This document shows positions 52,029 to 60,834 of a stretch of 64,000 nucleotides of DNA, in pieces (the first letter of the stretch is position 1; each line of letters opens with the position of its first letter). Source of the DNA: RGIG5612 sp050944475. Lineage in GTDB: Bacteria; Bacillota; Clostridia; Lachnospirales; Lachnospiraceae. A program made the position numbers and the translations under genes. Below the pieces are notes generated by a model. The model was not told the origin of the DNA and made no database searches. It saw only the letters and a list, made by a program, of their open reading frames with translations. The stretch is taken from the NCBI GenBank assembly GCA_050944475.1, contig JBMNRD010000004.1, forward strand, positions 124,001 to 188,000, read 5' to 3'.

Positions 52029-53181
52029 GGGACTGAAAACCAGACTGATCAACAGCATCGACATTAACCGTAATCTGCCCGATGAAGAACTTGAGAGTAT
52101 TATCTCCCGGATGGTCGCCGAGGAATACAGTGGCCGCCACCTTCCTGTCAGAGAAAGAATTAAGGTTGCCCGTAGTCTGTTCAATTCCATACGTGGACTG
52201 GATATCCTTCAGGAAATCCTGGAGGATGATGAAATCACGGAAATCATGATAAACGGGAAAGATGATATTTTCACTGAGAAGGAAGGCTGCCTGTCAAGGT
52301 ACGAGGGCAGATTTACATCCGTCCAGAAACTGTCGGACGTCATACAGACCATCGTGGGCAGGGCCAATAAAAGGGTTAACGAGGCTTCTCCCATCGTCGA
52401 CACAAGACTTCCTGACGGCTCCCGCATAAATGTGGTGCTGAAGCCCGTTTCCGTCAACGGGCCCACTGTCACAATCAGAAAATTCCCGGCAACTCCGATT
52501 ACGATGCAGACTCTGATAAGGCTCGGCAGCATTACAGAGGAGGCTTCCGCTTTTCTGAATGAGCTGGTGATTTCGGGATATAACATTTTTATCAGCGGGG
52601 GCACGGGTTCCGGAAAAACGACCTTTCTGAATGCCCTGACCGATTTCATACCGGCAGATGAACGGATAGTCACCATCGAGGATTCCGCCGAACTTCGCAT
52701 AAACAACATTGAAAATCTGGTGAGCCTCGAGTGCCGCCAGGCAAATACGGAAGGGGATAACGAGATTACAATCCGTGATCTGATAAGGACCTCCCTCAGG
52801 ATGCGGCCAAGCCGCATAATCGTTGGGGAAGTCAGAGGCGCAGAAGCCTTCGACATGCTCCAAGCCATGAATACCGGCCACGACGGAAGTCTGTCGACCG
52901 GACATGCCAATTCTCCCGCAGACATGCTTACAAGACTCGAAATGATGGTCCTGATGGGGGCTGACATGCCCCTGTTCGCAATAAAAAGCCAGATTGCCTC
53001 CGCTGTGGACATCCTTGTGCACTTGGGCAGAATACGGGACGGCAGCCGGAAAGTCCTGGAAATAACGGAGGTTGCGGGCCTTGAAGAAAACGCTTTCATC
53101 CTCAATCCGCTTTTCATTTTCGAGCAAGGTGCACTGCGGCGGACCGCTTCACAGCTTACTTGCTCAAAGGGTTTTTATTAA
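52021..53181 (+). CDS. cpaF: CpaF/TadA secretion ATPase
   Basis: The hexameric motor that drives Flp pilus assembly. I choose the ATG at 52021 (MIEGLKTRLINSIDINRN), overlapping tadZ by 8 nt, with AGGAGG 11 nt upstream; 386 residues. Walker A is GGTGSGKTT near 193-201. The Asp box and Walker B appear as RPSRIIVGEVRGAEAFD near 262-278, and the His box as HDGSLSTGHANS. The N-terminal ILQEILEDDEITEIMINGKD is typical. All motor motifs are intact. Confidence 0.96.
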   Translation: MIEGLKTRLINSIDINRNLPDEELESIISRMVAEEYSGRHLPVRERIKVARSLFNSIRGLDILQEILEDDEITEIMINGKDDIFTEKEGCLSRYEGRFTSVQKLSDVIQTIVGRANKRVNEASPIVDTRLPDGSRINVVLKPVSVNGPTVTIRKFPATPITMQTLIRLGSITEEASAFLNELVISGYNIFISGGTGSGKTTFLNALTDFIPADERIVTIEDSAELRINNIENLVSLECRQANTEGDNEITIRDLIRTSLRMRPSRIIVGEVRGAEAFDMLQAMNTGHDGSLSTGHANSPADMLTRLEMMVLMGADMPLFAIKSQIASAVDILVHLGRIRDGSRKVLEITEVAGLEENAFILNPLFIFEQGALRRTASQLTCSKGFY

Positions 53182-53199
53182 ACATATAAAGGAGCAGTC

Positions 53200-53913
53200 A
53201 TGAAATACAAGGAACAACTGAAAGAGCTTGCAGTATATGGCCTTTTTGCGGCAATTCTTTATCTTTTCTACCGGTCTTTATGGTCCTTTATCCTGCTGCC
53301 TCCGGCCATATTTTTCTATCACCGGTTTAATGCCGGAAATCTTAAAAAAAAGAGGCGGGAAGAGCTTGCAAGACAGTTTAAGGACGCTCTTTCCTCTATG
53401 ACGGCGGCATTACGGGCAGGCTATTCCGTTGAAAACTCCATATCGGAAAGCCTGAAGGAAATGTGCGGCCTCTATTCTGAAACGGCGCCCATCTGCACGG
53501 AGCTTTCCATGGTCATCAACGAAATTCGCTTAGGAATAAGCGTGGAAAACTCCTTAATCAGCCTTGCCGAGCGCACCGATGTTGAGGACATCAACACCTT
53601 TGCCACGGTATTTTCAATTGCCAAAAGAAGCGGCGGAGACTTGGTGGAAATAATCAGGAAGACTTCTGACGATATCGCCTCCAAAATCGACACTCAAAGC
53701 GAAATCGCGGTCCTGATAAGTGCCAAAAAGTTCGAGCAGACCATCATGACCTTCACGCCCCTTGGGATAATCATTTACATCGGCATAAGCTCTCCTGAAC
53801 TTCTGTCTCCCCTCTATGGGAATGTTCCGGGAATTGTCATCATGACTCTGTGCCTGTGTATCTACATCATCGCATATTTCCTGTCACTTAAAATCACAAA
53901 AATCGAGGTGTGA
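53200..53913 (+). CDS. tadB: TadB pilus assembly membrane protein
   Basis: An inner-membrane platform protein (type II secretion F family), 237 residues. An N-terminal pair of membrane segments (about 12-45), the cytoplasmic F domain (about 60-170, with FKDALSSMTAALRAGYSVEN and RSGGDLVEIIRKTSDDI), and two C-terminal membrane segments are present. AAAGGAG precedes the ATG. It is shorter than many TadB proteins but complete. One nt separates it from tadC. Confidence 0.92.
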   Translation: MKYKEQLKELAVYGLFAAILYLFYRSLWSFILLPPAIFFYHRFNAGNLKKKRREELARQFKDALSSMTAALRAGYSVENSISESLKEMCGLYSETAPICTELSMVINEIRLGISVENSLISLAERTDVEDINTFATVFSIAKRSGGDLVEIIRKTSDDIASKIDTQSEIAVLISAKKFEQTIMTFTPLGIIIYIGISSPELLSPLYGNVPGIVIMTLCLCIYIIAYFLSLKITKIEV

Positions 53914-53914
53914 C

Positions 53915-55357
53915 ATGGTTTATATATACTCGTCGCTGCTGATAATTATTTTAATTCCCGCCCTTATCTTCAGGAAATACAAAAGGGAATTATTCAAACA
54001 ACTTGATAACAAGGAGCATCCCTTTAAGTTTTTCTATCCGGCTTCGGCTCGTGTCTATGACCTTTTTAAAAAAGGTATCCGATCAAAAAACGCAAATTCT
54101 AAAGTTAATCTTCTAATGAAACAGCTGTGCGTCCGGGAAAATGTGGAAAATGAGGTGTATGTCTATAAGGTGAAGAAGATTTCCACCATTGTCATCATTT
54201 TCCTGATGCTTTGCGCAGCTGGGTTGCTCCTTTGTATAACAAGCGATGGCGATATGCTCATAAAAACTCTGACCCGCGCAGACTATGGCGGGGGTCAGAG
54301 GAGCTATCGGCTTGACGTGGAGTACGACGGTACTGTGGAAACAATGGATATAATCCTCGACCCCGTCAGCCATACGGAGGAGGAGATACTGTCAATATTT
54401 GACGAAAGCTACGCCGGCATCATTGACGAGCTCCTGAATGAAAACGAATCCGTTGATAATGTCTGCTTTCCCATCAACCTGATGGCATCATATCAAGGCA
54501 TAGACATTTCCTGGGAAATTGAAGACACTTCCATTGTGAACTACAACGGTGAAATCGATGATTCCGTCATGGAAAATGAATATATAAACGTAAATCTTTT
54601 TGCCACCCTTTCCATGGGAGAGACCTCCCGGGTCTTTTGTATCCCGCTCACAATAACCGCCCCGACACTCTCCGCAAGGGAGCTGCTCTTACAAAACATC
54701 ATGGAAGGAATTGAAGAGGGCAATTCAATCTATGACAAGGATGTCTCCCTGCCCGAAAGCATCAACGGGAAAAAGCTATATTACAAAAAGGTTAAGGACA
54801 GCACCCGGCTAACCCTTCTTATCCTCGGGCTCATCGCACTGATTGTCATCATCATAGGCTATGACAAATCCCTCGAGAAAAAAGTCAATGCCCGCAGGGA
54901 CCAGATGATGATGGACTTCACGGAAATAGTTTTCAAGCTGAGCCTGCTTTATGAAGCCGGGCTGAGCATATACCGCGCCTGGGAAAAAATTGTAACCGAA
55001 CACGAGACCTCCAATCCCGGTAAGTCAAGATTTGCCTATCAGGAGATGCGGCTGACCCTCGAAATGATAAAAAGCGGCGTCAGCGAAGCCGAGGCCTACG
55101 GGCAGTTCGGGAAAAGATGCGGCCTTCATCAATATATTAAGCTGGGAAACCTCCTCGAACAAAACCTTTCCAAGGGAACCCGGGGCATGAAAATCCTGCT
55201 GAAGCAGGAGGCGCAGGATTCCTTTGAGGAGAGAAAGAGGCTTGCCCGCAAAAAGGGGGAAGAGGCCGGCACCAAGATGCTTATTCCCATGATTATGATG
55301 CTGATGGTTGTCATAATAATCGTGGCAGTACCCGCTTTGATGTCCATGAATCTGTAG
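53915..55357 (+). CDS. tadC: TadC-like protein with Ig-like extracytoplasmic insertion
   Basis: Second platform protein, 480 residues instead of the usual ~300. A membrane segment at about 87-108 is followed by a ~200-residue insertion before the next membrane segment (about 292-312), then the canonical F domain (MMDFTEIVFKLSLLYEAGLS, KSGVSEAEAYGQFGKRCG) and a last membrane segment. Within the insertion, residues about 190-250 (ISWEIEDTSIVNYNGEIDD, then LFATLSMGETSRVFCIPLTI) resemble an atrophied bacterial Ig-like domain. The insertion should lie outside the cell. Residues 110-180 are acidic and not recognised. GAGGTG precedes the ATG. Confidence 0.9.
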   Translation: MVYIYSSLLIIILIPALIFRKYKRELFKQLDNKEHPFKFFYPASARVYDLFKKGIRSKNANSKVNLLMKQLCVRENVENEVYVYKVKKISTIVIIFLMLCAAGLLLCITSDGDMLIKTLTRADYGGGQRSYRLDVEYDGTVETMDIILDPVSHTEEEILSIFDESYAGIIDELLNENESVDNVCFPINLMASYQGIDISWEIEDTSIVNYNGEIDDSVMENEYINVNLFATLSMGETSRVFCIPLTITAPTLSARELLLQNIMEGIEEGNSIYDKDVSLPESINGKKLYYKKVKDSTRLTLLILGLIALIVIIIGYDKSLEKKVNARRDQMMMDFTEIVFKLSLLYEAGLSIYRAWEKIVTEHETSNPGKSRFAYQEMRLTLEMIKSGVSEAEAYGQFGKRCGLHQYIKLGNLLEQNLSKGTRGMKILLKQEAQDSFEERKRLARKKGEEAGTKMLIPMIMMLMVVIIIVAVPALMSMNL

Positions 55358-55423
55358 GTTCATCCGCCGCCTTCTGTGAACCGAAGATTTCGACATAAAA
55401 TAAAATTATTTAGGAGGACACAC

Positions 55424-55636
55424 ATGCTAAACAAACTTTCTTTATTAAAAAACCATTTGTATACCTTTTGCATCTCTTTTAAGCGAAAGGTAGACGACGA
55501 TTCCGGAATCGGCGTCATTGAAATGATCCTTATCCTGCTTGTGCTTGTAGGACTTGTGATTATTTTCAAGGACCAAATAACCGGGTTGGCCAGAAACATT
55601 TTCTCCAACATCAACTCACAGGCCGGCGGCGTATAA
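55424..55636 (+). CDS. flp: Flp-type pilin precursor
   Basis: The 70-residue major pilin candidate, from the ATG at 55424 with AGGAGG upstream. A long positively charged leader (about 1-28) precedes DDDSGIGVIEMILILLVLVG. Cleavage after the first Gly would give a mature N-terminus IGVIEM with the required Glu at position 5, as in class III (Flp) prepilins. A hydrophobic helix and a short tail RNIFSNINSQAGGV follow. The stop overlaps the next start (TAATG). Confidence 0.88.
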   Translation: MLNKLSLLKNHLYTFCISFKRKVDDDSGIGVIEMILILLVLVGLVIIFKDQITGLARNIFSNINSQAGGV

Positions 55637-57633
55637 TGAAGCGCCTTGCCGGGCGTCGCAACGCCTCTATTACCATCTATATGTCCCTTATGCTTATCCT
55701 GACAGCTGCACTTATTTGTACGCTTATCGAGTCTGCAAGGGTCAGCGCACTTACAGCCAGACTGCGCAGCGTTACATACATGGGGCTTGATTCGGTCTTT
55801 TCGGAGTATGCGCAGCCCGTTTTTGAAAAATACGGCATCATGCTTCTGTGGTGCGGGCAGGAAGAATTCTCACAGGATGCGGAGCATTATGTTGAAGAAA
55901 ACCTAAATTGCAATTTTTTTGACTCCCTCGTTTATACGGATATTCTCGCGCCTTCCTTTGAAAGAAGTGAATTGCTCGGGCATACCGCTCCCACCGACAT
56001 GGAGGGGGATGTGTTTCGGGCTCAGGTACTTGAATATATGAATTATTACCTTGTTCAAGACGCTGCCCAAAGAATTCTGGATAACATCTCCATTTTCAAT
56101 CAGGGTGATAAGGTCAGTGCTTTCATGGATAAAATCGGAAAATACCGCGACATATTCACCAAGGTTGAGGAATCCGTCGGACGCATCAAAGACAAAATCA
56201 ACAAAGCAAAATCCATCGCACGCGACCCGGCTTCATTGCTGAACGATTTGGCAGGCAACCTCAGTTCATTTGAAAACGGAGACTCCGGGGCAGTCTCGGA
56301 ATTTCGCAACACCTTGAATGGCCTGCGCAGTACCGGACGAAAGCTGACCGGCTATCTTGAAGAAGTTCAGGCGGCAACCGACAGATATTACGGTTATGTT
56401 GAGGAGGCACAGGCTGCTGTCAGCGAACTTGAGAACACCCTTGCCGTTGACCGGGCGGACTTTGACGATGATGTATATGAGGTTGTGGAAGAGCAGATTA
56501 TTGACCTGAAACAAAAAAGTGCCGACACGGACTTTGACTATTATCTGGTCGGTGCAAACAGAAATCTGACCGACGGATATATCGCCAAACTTGACCGTTT
56601 GCAACGGCTCTTTGATGAGACCGGCGAGACCCTTACGGAGGAGAACCTGCCCTACTACACGCAGCTGGTGAACGGCTACCGGAACGATTTTGCCGGCTTC
56701 AGCCTGGACGGACTCGGGGTGAACCTTGACACCAGTATCATTGAAAAGGAGGACGACGGATTCCTGTCCGCTGTTTCCGACTTTTTCTCGGCGGGGATAC
56801 TCGGGTTTGTGGCAGGGGATGTTTCCGAAAAATCCATTGACATAAGCGAACTTCCGTCTAAAACATCATTTGAGTCCGCAGGAGAGGCTCCCGGTGAAAA
56901 TATCCTGCAAGCTTCAAAAAACAAGGCCCTGTTCGGGGAATATATTCTTCAGCACTTTAACAATGCATCTTCCGGAGATTCCCTTTCGCCGCTAAGCTAC
57001 GAAGTGGAATATATCCTCGCCGGCAAGGATTCCGATAAAGCCAATTTGGGAACCGTAGTAGCGGAAATTGCCCTTATACGTACGGGGTGCAACCTAATCA
57101 GCATTCTGAAAAGCTCACAGAAGAAGGCGGAAACCTTTGCGCTGGCTACATCTCTTGTTGGATGTACGGGAATGCCTGTGGTGGTTAAGATTTTTCAAAT
57201 CCTGCTCATTACAGCCTGGGCTCTTGCGGAATCCATTGCCGATGTCAAGGCTCTTCTTGCCGGAGACAAAGTAAAAACCGTTAAAGACGACGATGACTGG
57301 TATGTTTCTCTTGCCGGACTGAAGAATTTCGGCAGCGACGCCATTTCACCCTCCGGAACGGAAAGGGGCCTGACTTATGAAGCCTACCTGAGGCTCCTTC
57401 TGCTTATACAGAATCGAAAAAAGCAATCCTTCCGGACCATGGACATGATTCAGGTAAATATGTGCAGCAGGGAAAATGAAGAGTTCCGGATTGTCGATTG
57501 TATTACCGGCGTCAACTTTCGAGCTTCATACACCGCACCCCGGATTTTCATCAGTTTTCCTTTTGTAAACAGCCTGATTAATGCAGATGGGGGCGAGTAC
57601 CGTTTTGAGATAGAACAAGGATTTTCCTACTGA
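55636..57633 (+). CDS. DUF5702 pilus-locus protein
   Basis: A 665-residue envelope protein. The N-terminal stretch NASITIYMSLMLILTAALIC is a TadE/G-like signal-anchor, and ESARVSALTARL follows, as in DUF5702 proteins. The outer region contains coiled coils (about 160-320) and an alpha-rich part (about 430-560) with a hydrophobic segment near 520-540. It ends in a compact domain with RTMDMIQVNMCS. Large proteins of this type accompany Gram-positive tad loci; they may be tip or minor pilins. The start overlaps flp by one base. Confidence 0.82.
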   Translation: MKRLAGRRNASITIYMSLMLILTAALICTLIESARVSALTARLRSVTYMGLDSVFSEYAQPVFEKYGIMLLWCGQEEFSQDAEHYVEENLNCNFFDSLVYTDILAPSFERSELLGHTAPTDMEGDVFRAQVLEYMNYYLVQDAAQRILDNISIFNQGDKVSAFMDKIGKYRDIFTKVEESVGRIKDKINKAKSIARDPASLLNDLAGNLSSFENGDSGAVSEFRNTLNGLRSTGRKLTGYLEEVQAATDRYYGYVEEAQAAVSELENTLAVDRADFDDDVYEVVEEQIIDLKQKSADTDFDYYLVGANRNLTDGYIAKLDRLQRLFDETGETLTEENLPYYTQLVNGYRNDFAGFSLDGLGVNLDTSIIEKEDDGFLSAVSDFFSAGILGFVAGDVSEKSIDISELPSKTSFESAGEAPGENILQASKNKALFGEYILQHFNNASSGDSLSPLSYEVEYILAGKDSDKANLGTVVAEIALIRTGCNLISILKSSQKKAETFALATSLVGCTGMPVVVKIFQILLITAWALAESIADVKALLAGDKVKTVKDDDDWYVSLAGLKNFGSDAISPSGTERGLTYEAYLRLLLLIQNRKKQSFRTMDMIQVNMCSRENEEFRIVDCITGVNFRASYTAPRIFISFPFVNSLINADGGEYRFEIEQGFSY

Positions 57634-57694
57634 CAACAACCCCCGCATTTTCTTGAGGGCAGAGAGAAATGTCCTTTTCAGGGGAGGTCTAAAT

Positions 57695-58558
57695 ATGAAT
57701 AAACATTATTTTTCTAAATCTAACAGGGACATAATTCCTCAGTCAGTCCCCGACAAGACCCGCGGAAGGACATTTCCTTCTGCCCTCAAGGGCTCTTTAA
57801 CAATAGAAGCCTCCTTGGTGCTCCCTGTTTTTCTTTTCTTTATGACGGCCATTATCCATTTTCTGCTGCTTATATCCCTCCAAAGCGACATACAACTGCG
57901 GATTGATGAAGCTGCAAGAGAAATCGGCAAAAGGGCGTACGTGGCAGATGAAAGTGAGGTGCTGTCCCTGGTTAACGGAAATTCTCTGACCATCCGGAAG
58001 CAGATCCTCAGCGACGAGCTGACCGACAGGATAAATAATTCAAGCATTATCGGCGGAGTGTCGGGTTTTCATACTATTCTTTCATCATATAATGACAACT
58101 CCGGAATCCTTGACATTATCGCAACTTATAAATACCGTTTTCCCTACCTGCCGGCCCGTATCGGGACTTTCAGCATTATGCAACGATGCTATTGCCGTGC
58201 ATGGATAGGGGCTCCGCTGGATGAAAGCACCTCATCGGGAGCAGAGGACGAGCAGATAGTTTATATAACTCCCACCGGCAGAGCCTACCATACAAGTCCG
58301 TCCTGCAATTATCTGGACTTATCAATTAAATCTGTCTTGTACAGCGAGGTCGATTCCCTCAGGAATCTGGGCGGATCCAGATACGGCAGATGCAGCTGCG
58401 CGGCAAAGGTAACCGACGGCAAGGTATATGTGACGAGCTACGGCATTTTGTACCATCTGGATCTCACATGCAGCAAATTAAAACGAACAGTGAAGGCAGT
58501 TCCCATTTCACAGGTCGGAGGCCGTCACTTATGCCCGAAATGTGCAGGTAATAACTAA
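57695..58558 (+). CDS. TadE-like protein with tandem His/Cys domain
   Basis: 287 residues from the ATG at 57695 (GGGGAGG upstream). A TadE-like signal segment GSLTIEASLVLPVFLFF lies near 33-49, followed by a helical, then beta-rich region. The last ~100 residues have two copies of one motif: ITPTGRAYHTSPSCNYL with GRCSC, then VTSYGILYHLDLTCSKLKR with HLCPKC. Each copy offers one His and three Cys, as in small presumed metal-binding domains found at the C-termini of other Gram-positive surface proteins. Domain function is unknown. It overlaps the prepilin peptidase gene by one base. Confidence 0.85.
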   Translation: MNKHYFSKSNRDIIPQSVPDKTRGRTFPSALKGSLTIEASLVLPVFLFFMTAIIHFLLLISLQSDIQLRIDEAAREIGKRAYVADESEVLSLVNGNSLTIRKQILSDELTDRINNSSIIGGVSGFHTILSSYNDNSGILDIIATYKYRFPYLPARIGTFSIMQRCYCRAWIGAPLDESTSSGAEDEQIVYITPTGRAYHTSPSCNYLDLSIKSVLYSEVDSLRNLGGSRYGRCSCAAKVTDGKVYVTSYGILYHLDLTCSKLKRTVKAVPISQVGGRHLCPKCAGNN

Positions 58559-58992
58559 TGGACTTCCTGATACCTCTGTCAAGAATACTGCTTCTTCTCA
58601 TCCTTGCCCTGGGAGCCTTTTTCGATTTCCAAAGTCGCTCCCTGCCGCTGATTTTTCTCGGCGCCGCCTTTGCCGGAGGACTCATACTTCAACTTTTTAC
58701 AAAGGAACATAAGTTCTATGAACTCCTGCTGGGCAGCCTTGTGGGATTGATTATGCTTGGAATATCATTTGCCTCAAGACAGTCTATAGGACAGGGGGAC
58801 GGATTGATGTTTGTTGTATCAGGTGTCTTTCTTGGCATACGCGACAATCTTTGGCTATTAATAATTTCCCTGTCAATATCGGCACTTGCAGCCGTCTGTC
58901 TGATGGTTTTCCTGAAGAAAAAAGGAAAGGACTCCATTCCCTTCATTCCGTTTGTTCTGAGCGGATATATCTGCCTGCTTGCATTTTCGTAG
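58558..58992 (+). CDS. tadV: Prepilin peptidase (TadV/CpaA-like)
   Basis: A 144-residue membrane aspartyl protease that cleaves the Flp and TadE-like leaders. About five membrane segments are visible. The two catalytic Asp are in FFDFQSRSLP near 22 and in GQGDG near 80 (the GxGD motif). The methylase domain of larger PilD enzymes is absent, as is normal for the Tad type. The start overlaps the preceding gene (TAATG). Confidence 0.93.
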   Translation: MDFLIPLSRILLLLILALGAFFDFQSRSLPLIFLGAAFAGGLILQLFTKEHKFYELLLGSLVGLIMLGISFASRQSIGQGDGLMFVVSGVFLGIRDNLWLLIISLSISALAAVCLMVFLKKKGKDSIPFIPFVLSGYICLLAFS

Positions 58993-59004
58993 AAAGGAAA
59001 AAAT

Positions 59005-59352
59005 ATGAAAAAGAAGCTTCTCTTACGTCTCCGAGTGTGCCTCCGAGCACGCCTCCGAGCCTCCTTCACAATTGAGGCCGCAGTCATAGTCCCCATTACA
59101 ATGCTTATCGTGGTATGGCTGATTAACGCCTCCATATCCGTCCATGGCCGGGTGGTAGACAAAAGCAATTCCATATCCCTTGTTTTATCTGCATTTCCCA
59201 CGGACAATCCGCCCGAAGCTCCGGCGGCGGCTGTCTCTATGAACACGGGCAATCTTGACGGCAGGAAGGTCCTGTTAAAATACAAATTGCTGAAGGACGG
59301 AGTCCGGACAATAACCGGCGGCCTCCTTGCGGAAAATGAGCCGGATGAATAA
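59005..59352 (+). CDS. TadE-like pseudopilin
   Basis: A 115-residue minor pilin-like protein. The N-terminus is very basic (KKKLLLRLRVCLRARLRA), then SFTIEAAVIVPITMLIVVW forms the TadE helix with the Glu of the processing site. The outside portion is short and polar. AAAGGAAA precedes the ATG. The Arg/Leu-rich leader corresponds to a short CTCCGAG-containing DNA repeat (59027-59060). Confidence 0.85.
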   Translation: MKKKLLLRLRVCLRARLRASFTIEAAVIVPITMLIVVWLINASISVHGRVVDKSNSISLVLSAFPTDNPPEAPAAAVSMNTGNLDGRKVLLKYKLLKDGVRTITGGLLAENEPDE

Positions 59353-59410
59353 TTGAAGGTCCTCCCGCAAAGGTCAGAACAGACAATGCGTAAATCTTAC
59401 GAAAGGAACC

Positions 59411-59432
59411 CGGCCCCGCTACGGCAGGGCCG
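59411..59432 (+). promoter_or_regulatory. Hairpin upstream of FHA gene
   Basis: CGGCCC and GGGCCG form a six-pair GC-rich stem with a ten-base loop, 12 nt before the DUF6382-FHA start. No Shine-Dalgarno is present between hairpin and ATG; the hairpin may influence translation from the upstream message. Confidence 0.4.
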
Positions 59433-59444
59433 TGTAAATATAAT

Positions 59445-60791
59445 ATGAACATAAGCTTTAGAACATCTTTGGCCGGCAACTTTATGGCTGTCACGGATGC
59501 GGGAGAAATCCGCAGGGACGATTTTTTCGTGAAGATTCTGACAAATAACAATATCCCCGGCTTAGTCAGCTTCAGTTACGAATATATTGACGGAAAGACC
59601 GTTTTGCTTTATGACATATCCTCAAAACAGTCCCTTGAAAAGTATTTCGAAACAAAAAAAATAACCTTCCACATTCTTTCCGCCTTCCTGAATTCTCTGA
59701 GGAATGCCTCGTCTGCTCTGTCGGAATACCTTCTGAACCCCGAAGGCATACTTTTGCGCTCCGATTGTATTTTTACCGATTACAGCCATAGCCGATTTTA
59801 TTTTTGTTATTGTCCCGGCAATCACGAGGAGTCCGTTAAAAATGTACAGTCCCTTATTACAAGTCTTCTTTCACTGATAGATTATTCGGATCCTCTGGTA
59901 ATTGCCCTTGCCTTTGACCTGAACAAAATCGTGCAGTCCGATACCTTCACCCTGCGCGACATAACGGACGGTACTGCTTCACACAGGTTTGGTAATTTTG
60001 CGGAAGAGCATGGAGAAGACGGGGAATGTTTCTCTACAGGCAGTGATGCCGGCGATATCTGCACAACAGGAGCATCCTCCTCCGGCAGCAGCCAGACAAA
60101 AGCAACCTCCTCCGACAACAGTCCGGCAAGAATATCTTTCCATCATGAAGACCGGGGTGTGTCTTCATTTCCGAAGACGCGTTCTCTCACATTTTTTCAA
60201 AAAGCAAAACTGTATTTTGCCGGAAAAAGCTTTGCGGAAATAATAGACGCCCTAAATGATTGGAAAATCATAGAAAACATCAAAAACTCCGCTTCCACCG
60301 GTGGCACGGCTATGCCCGATGCCGGACCTGCCAAAAGAGCAATCCCGCCGATATCCGGCCCTGGACTTTTAGTGCATGACATCGATGCTTTCATGGAGGA
60401 CTGCACCTACGAGGAAGTAGCTCTCTGGCCTGCTCTCCATCCGGAGAATGCCTCAAACACAGCTTCCATCAACAAATCCCTTCTTCTTACAAGGCGATTG
60501 CAGGGTTTGGGAAGTTGCAGCAAAACAACCATTCTCATTGACCATTTTCCCTTCACCATCGGCAAGCTGCCGTCTTCGGACTATGTCCTTGATATGCCGG
60601 AGATTTCCCGGATGCATTGCCGGTTTCATAAAGATACCCATGAAGACGGTACTTTTGATTATTTAATTGAAGACTTGAATTCGACTAACGGCTCATATGT
60701 GAATAATGACCGGCTCGAAGCATATACGCCCGCTACGGTCACTATCGGAGATCAAATCAGGCTTGCAGACAAAGAATTCAAATTCATTTGA
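59445..60791 (+). CDS. DUF6382-FHA domain protein
   Basis: A 448-residue cytoplasmic protein closing the pilus locus. Residues about 1-170 match the DUF6382 type (ILTNNNIPGLVSFSYEYIDG, SLITSLLSLIDYSDPL). A Ser/Thr-rich low-complexity linker (about 185-250) follows. A C-terminal FHA domain (about 365-448) has HCRFHKD and EDLNSTNGSYVNN, the phosphothreonine-binding signature. Its presence suggests control of the pilus by Ser/Thr kinase signalling, which is inference; no kinase is in the window. There is no recognisable Shine-Dalgarno. TATAAT abuts the ATG, too close to serve as its promoter. Confidence 0.85.
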   Translation: MNISFRTSLAGNFMAVTDAGEIRRDDFFVKILTNNNIPGLVSFSYEYIDGKTVLLYDISSKQSLEKYFETKKITFHILSAFLNSLRNASSALSEYLLNPEGILLRSDCIFTDYSHSRFYFCYCPGNHEESVKNVQSLITSLLSLIDYSDPLVIALAFDLNKIVQSDTFTLRDITDGTASHRFGNFAEEHGEDGECFSTGSDAGDICTTGASSSGSSQTKATSSDNSPARISFHHEDRGVSSFPKTRSLTFFQKAKLYFAGKSFAEIIDALNDWKIIENIKNSASTGGTAMPDAGPAKRAIPPISGPGLLVHDIDAFMEDCTYEEVALWPALHPENASNTASINKSLLLTRRLQGLGSCSKTTILIDHFPFTIGKLPSSDYVLDMPEISRMHCRFHKDTHEDGTFDYLIEDLNSTNGSYVNNDRLEAYTPATVTIGDQIRLADKEFKFI

Positions 60792-60834
60792 TTCAACGTC
60801 TATACAGCTATCCGCATCGCTTTGTTATTATTGG

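Noticed and set aside
59005..59075. CTCCGAG-type short repeats as a separate element
   Set aside because: The few copies lie within the TadE-like leader codons for Arg and Leu and are explained by the coding sequence.
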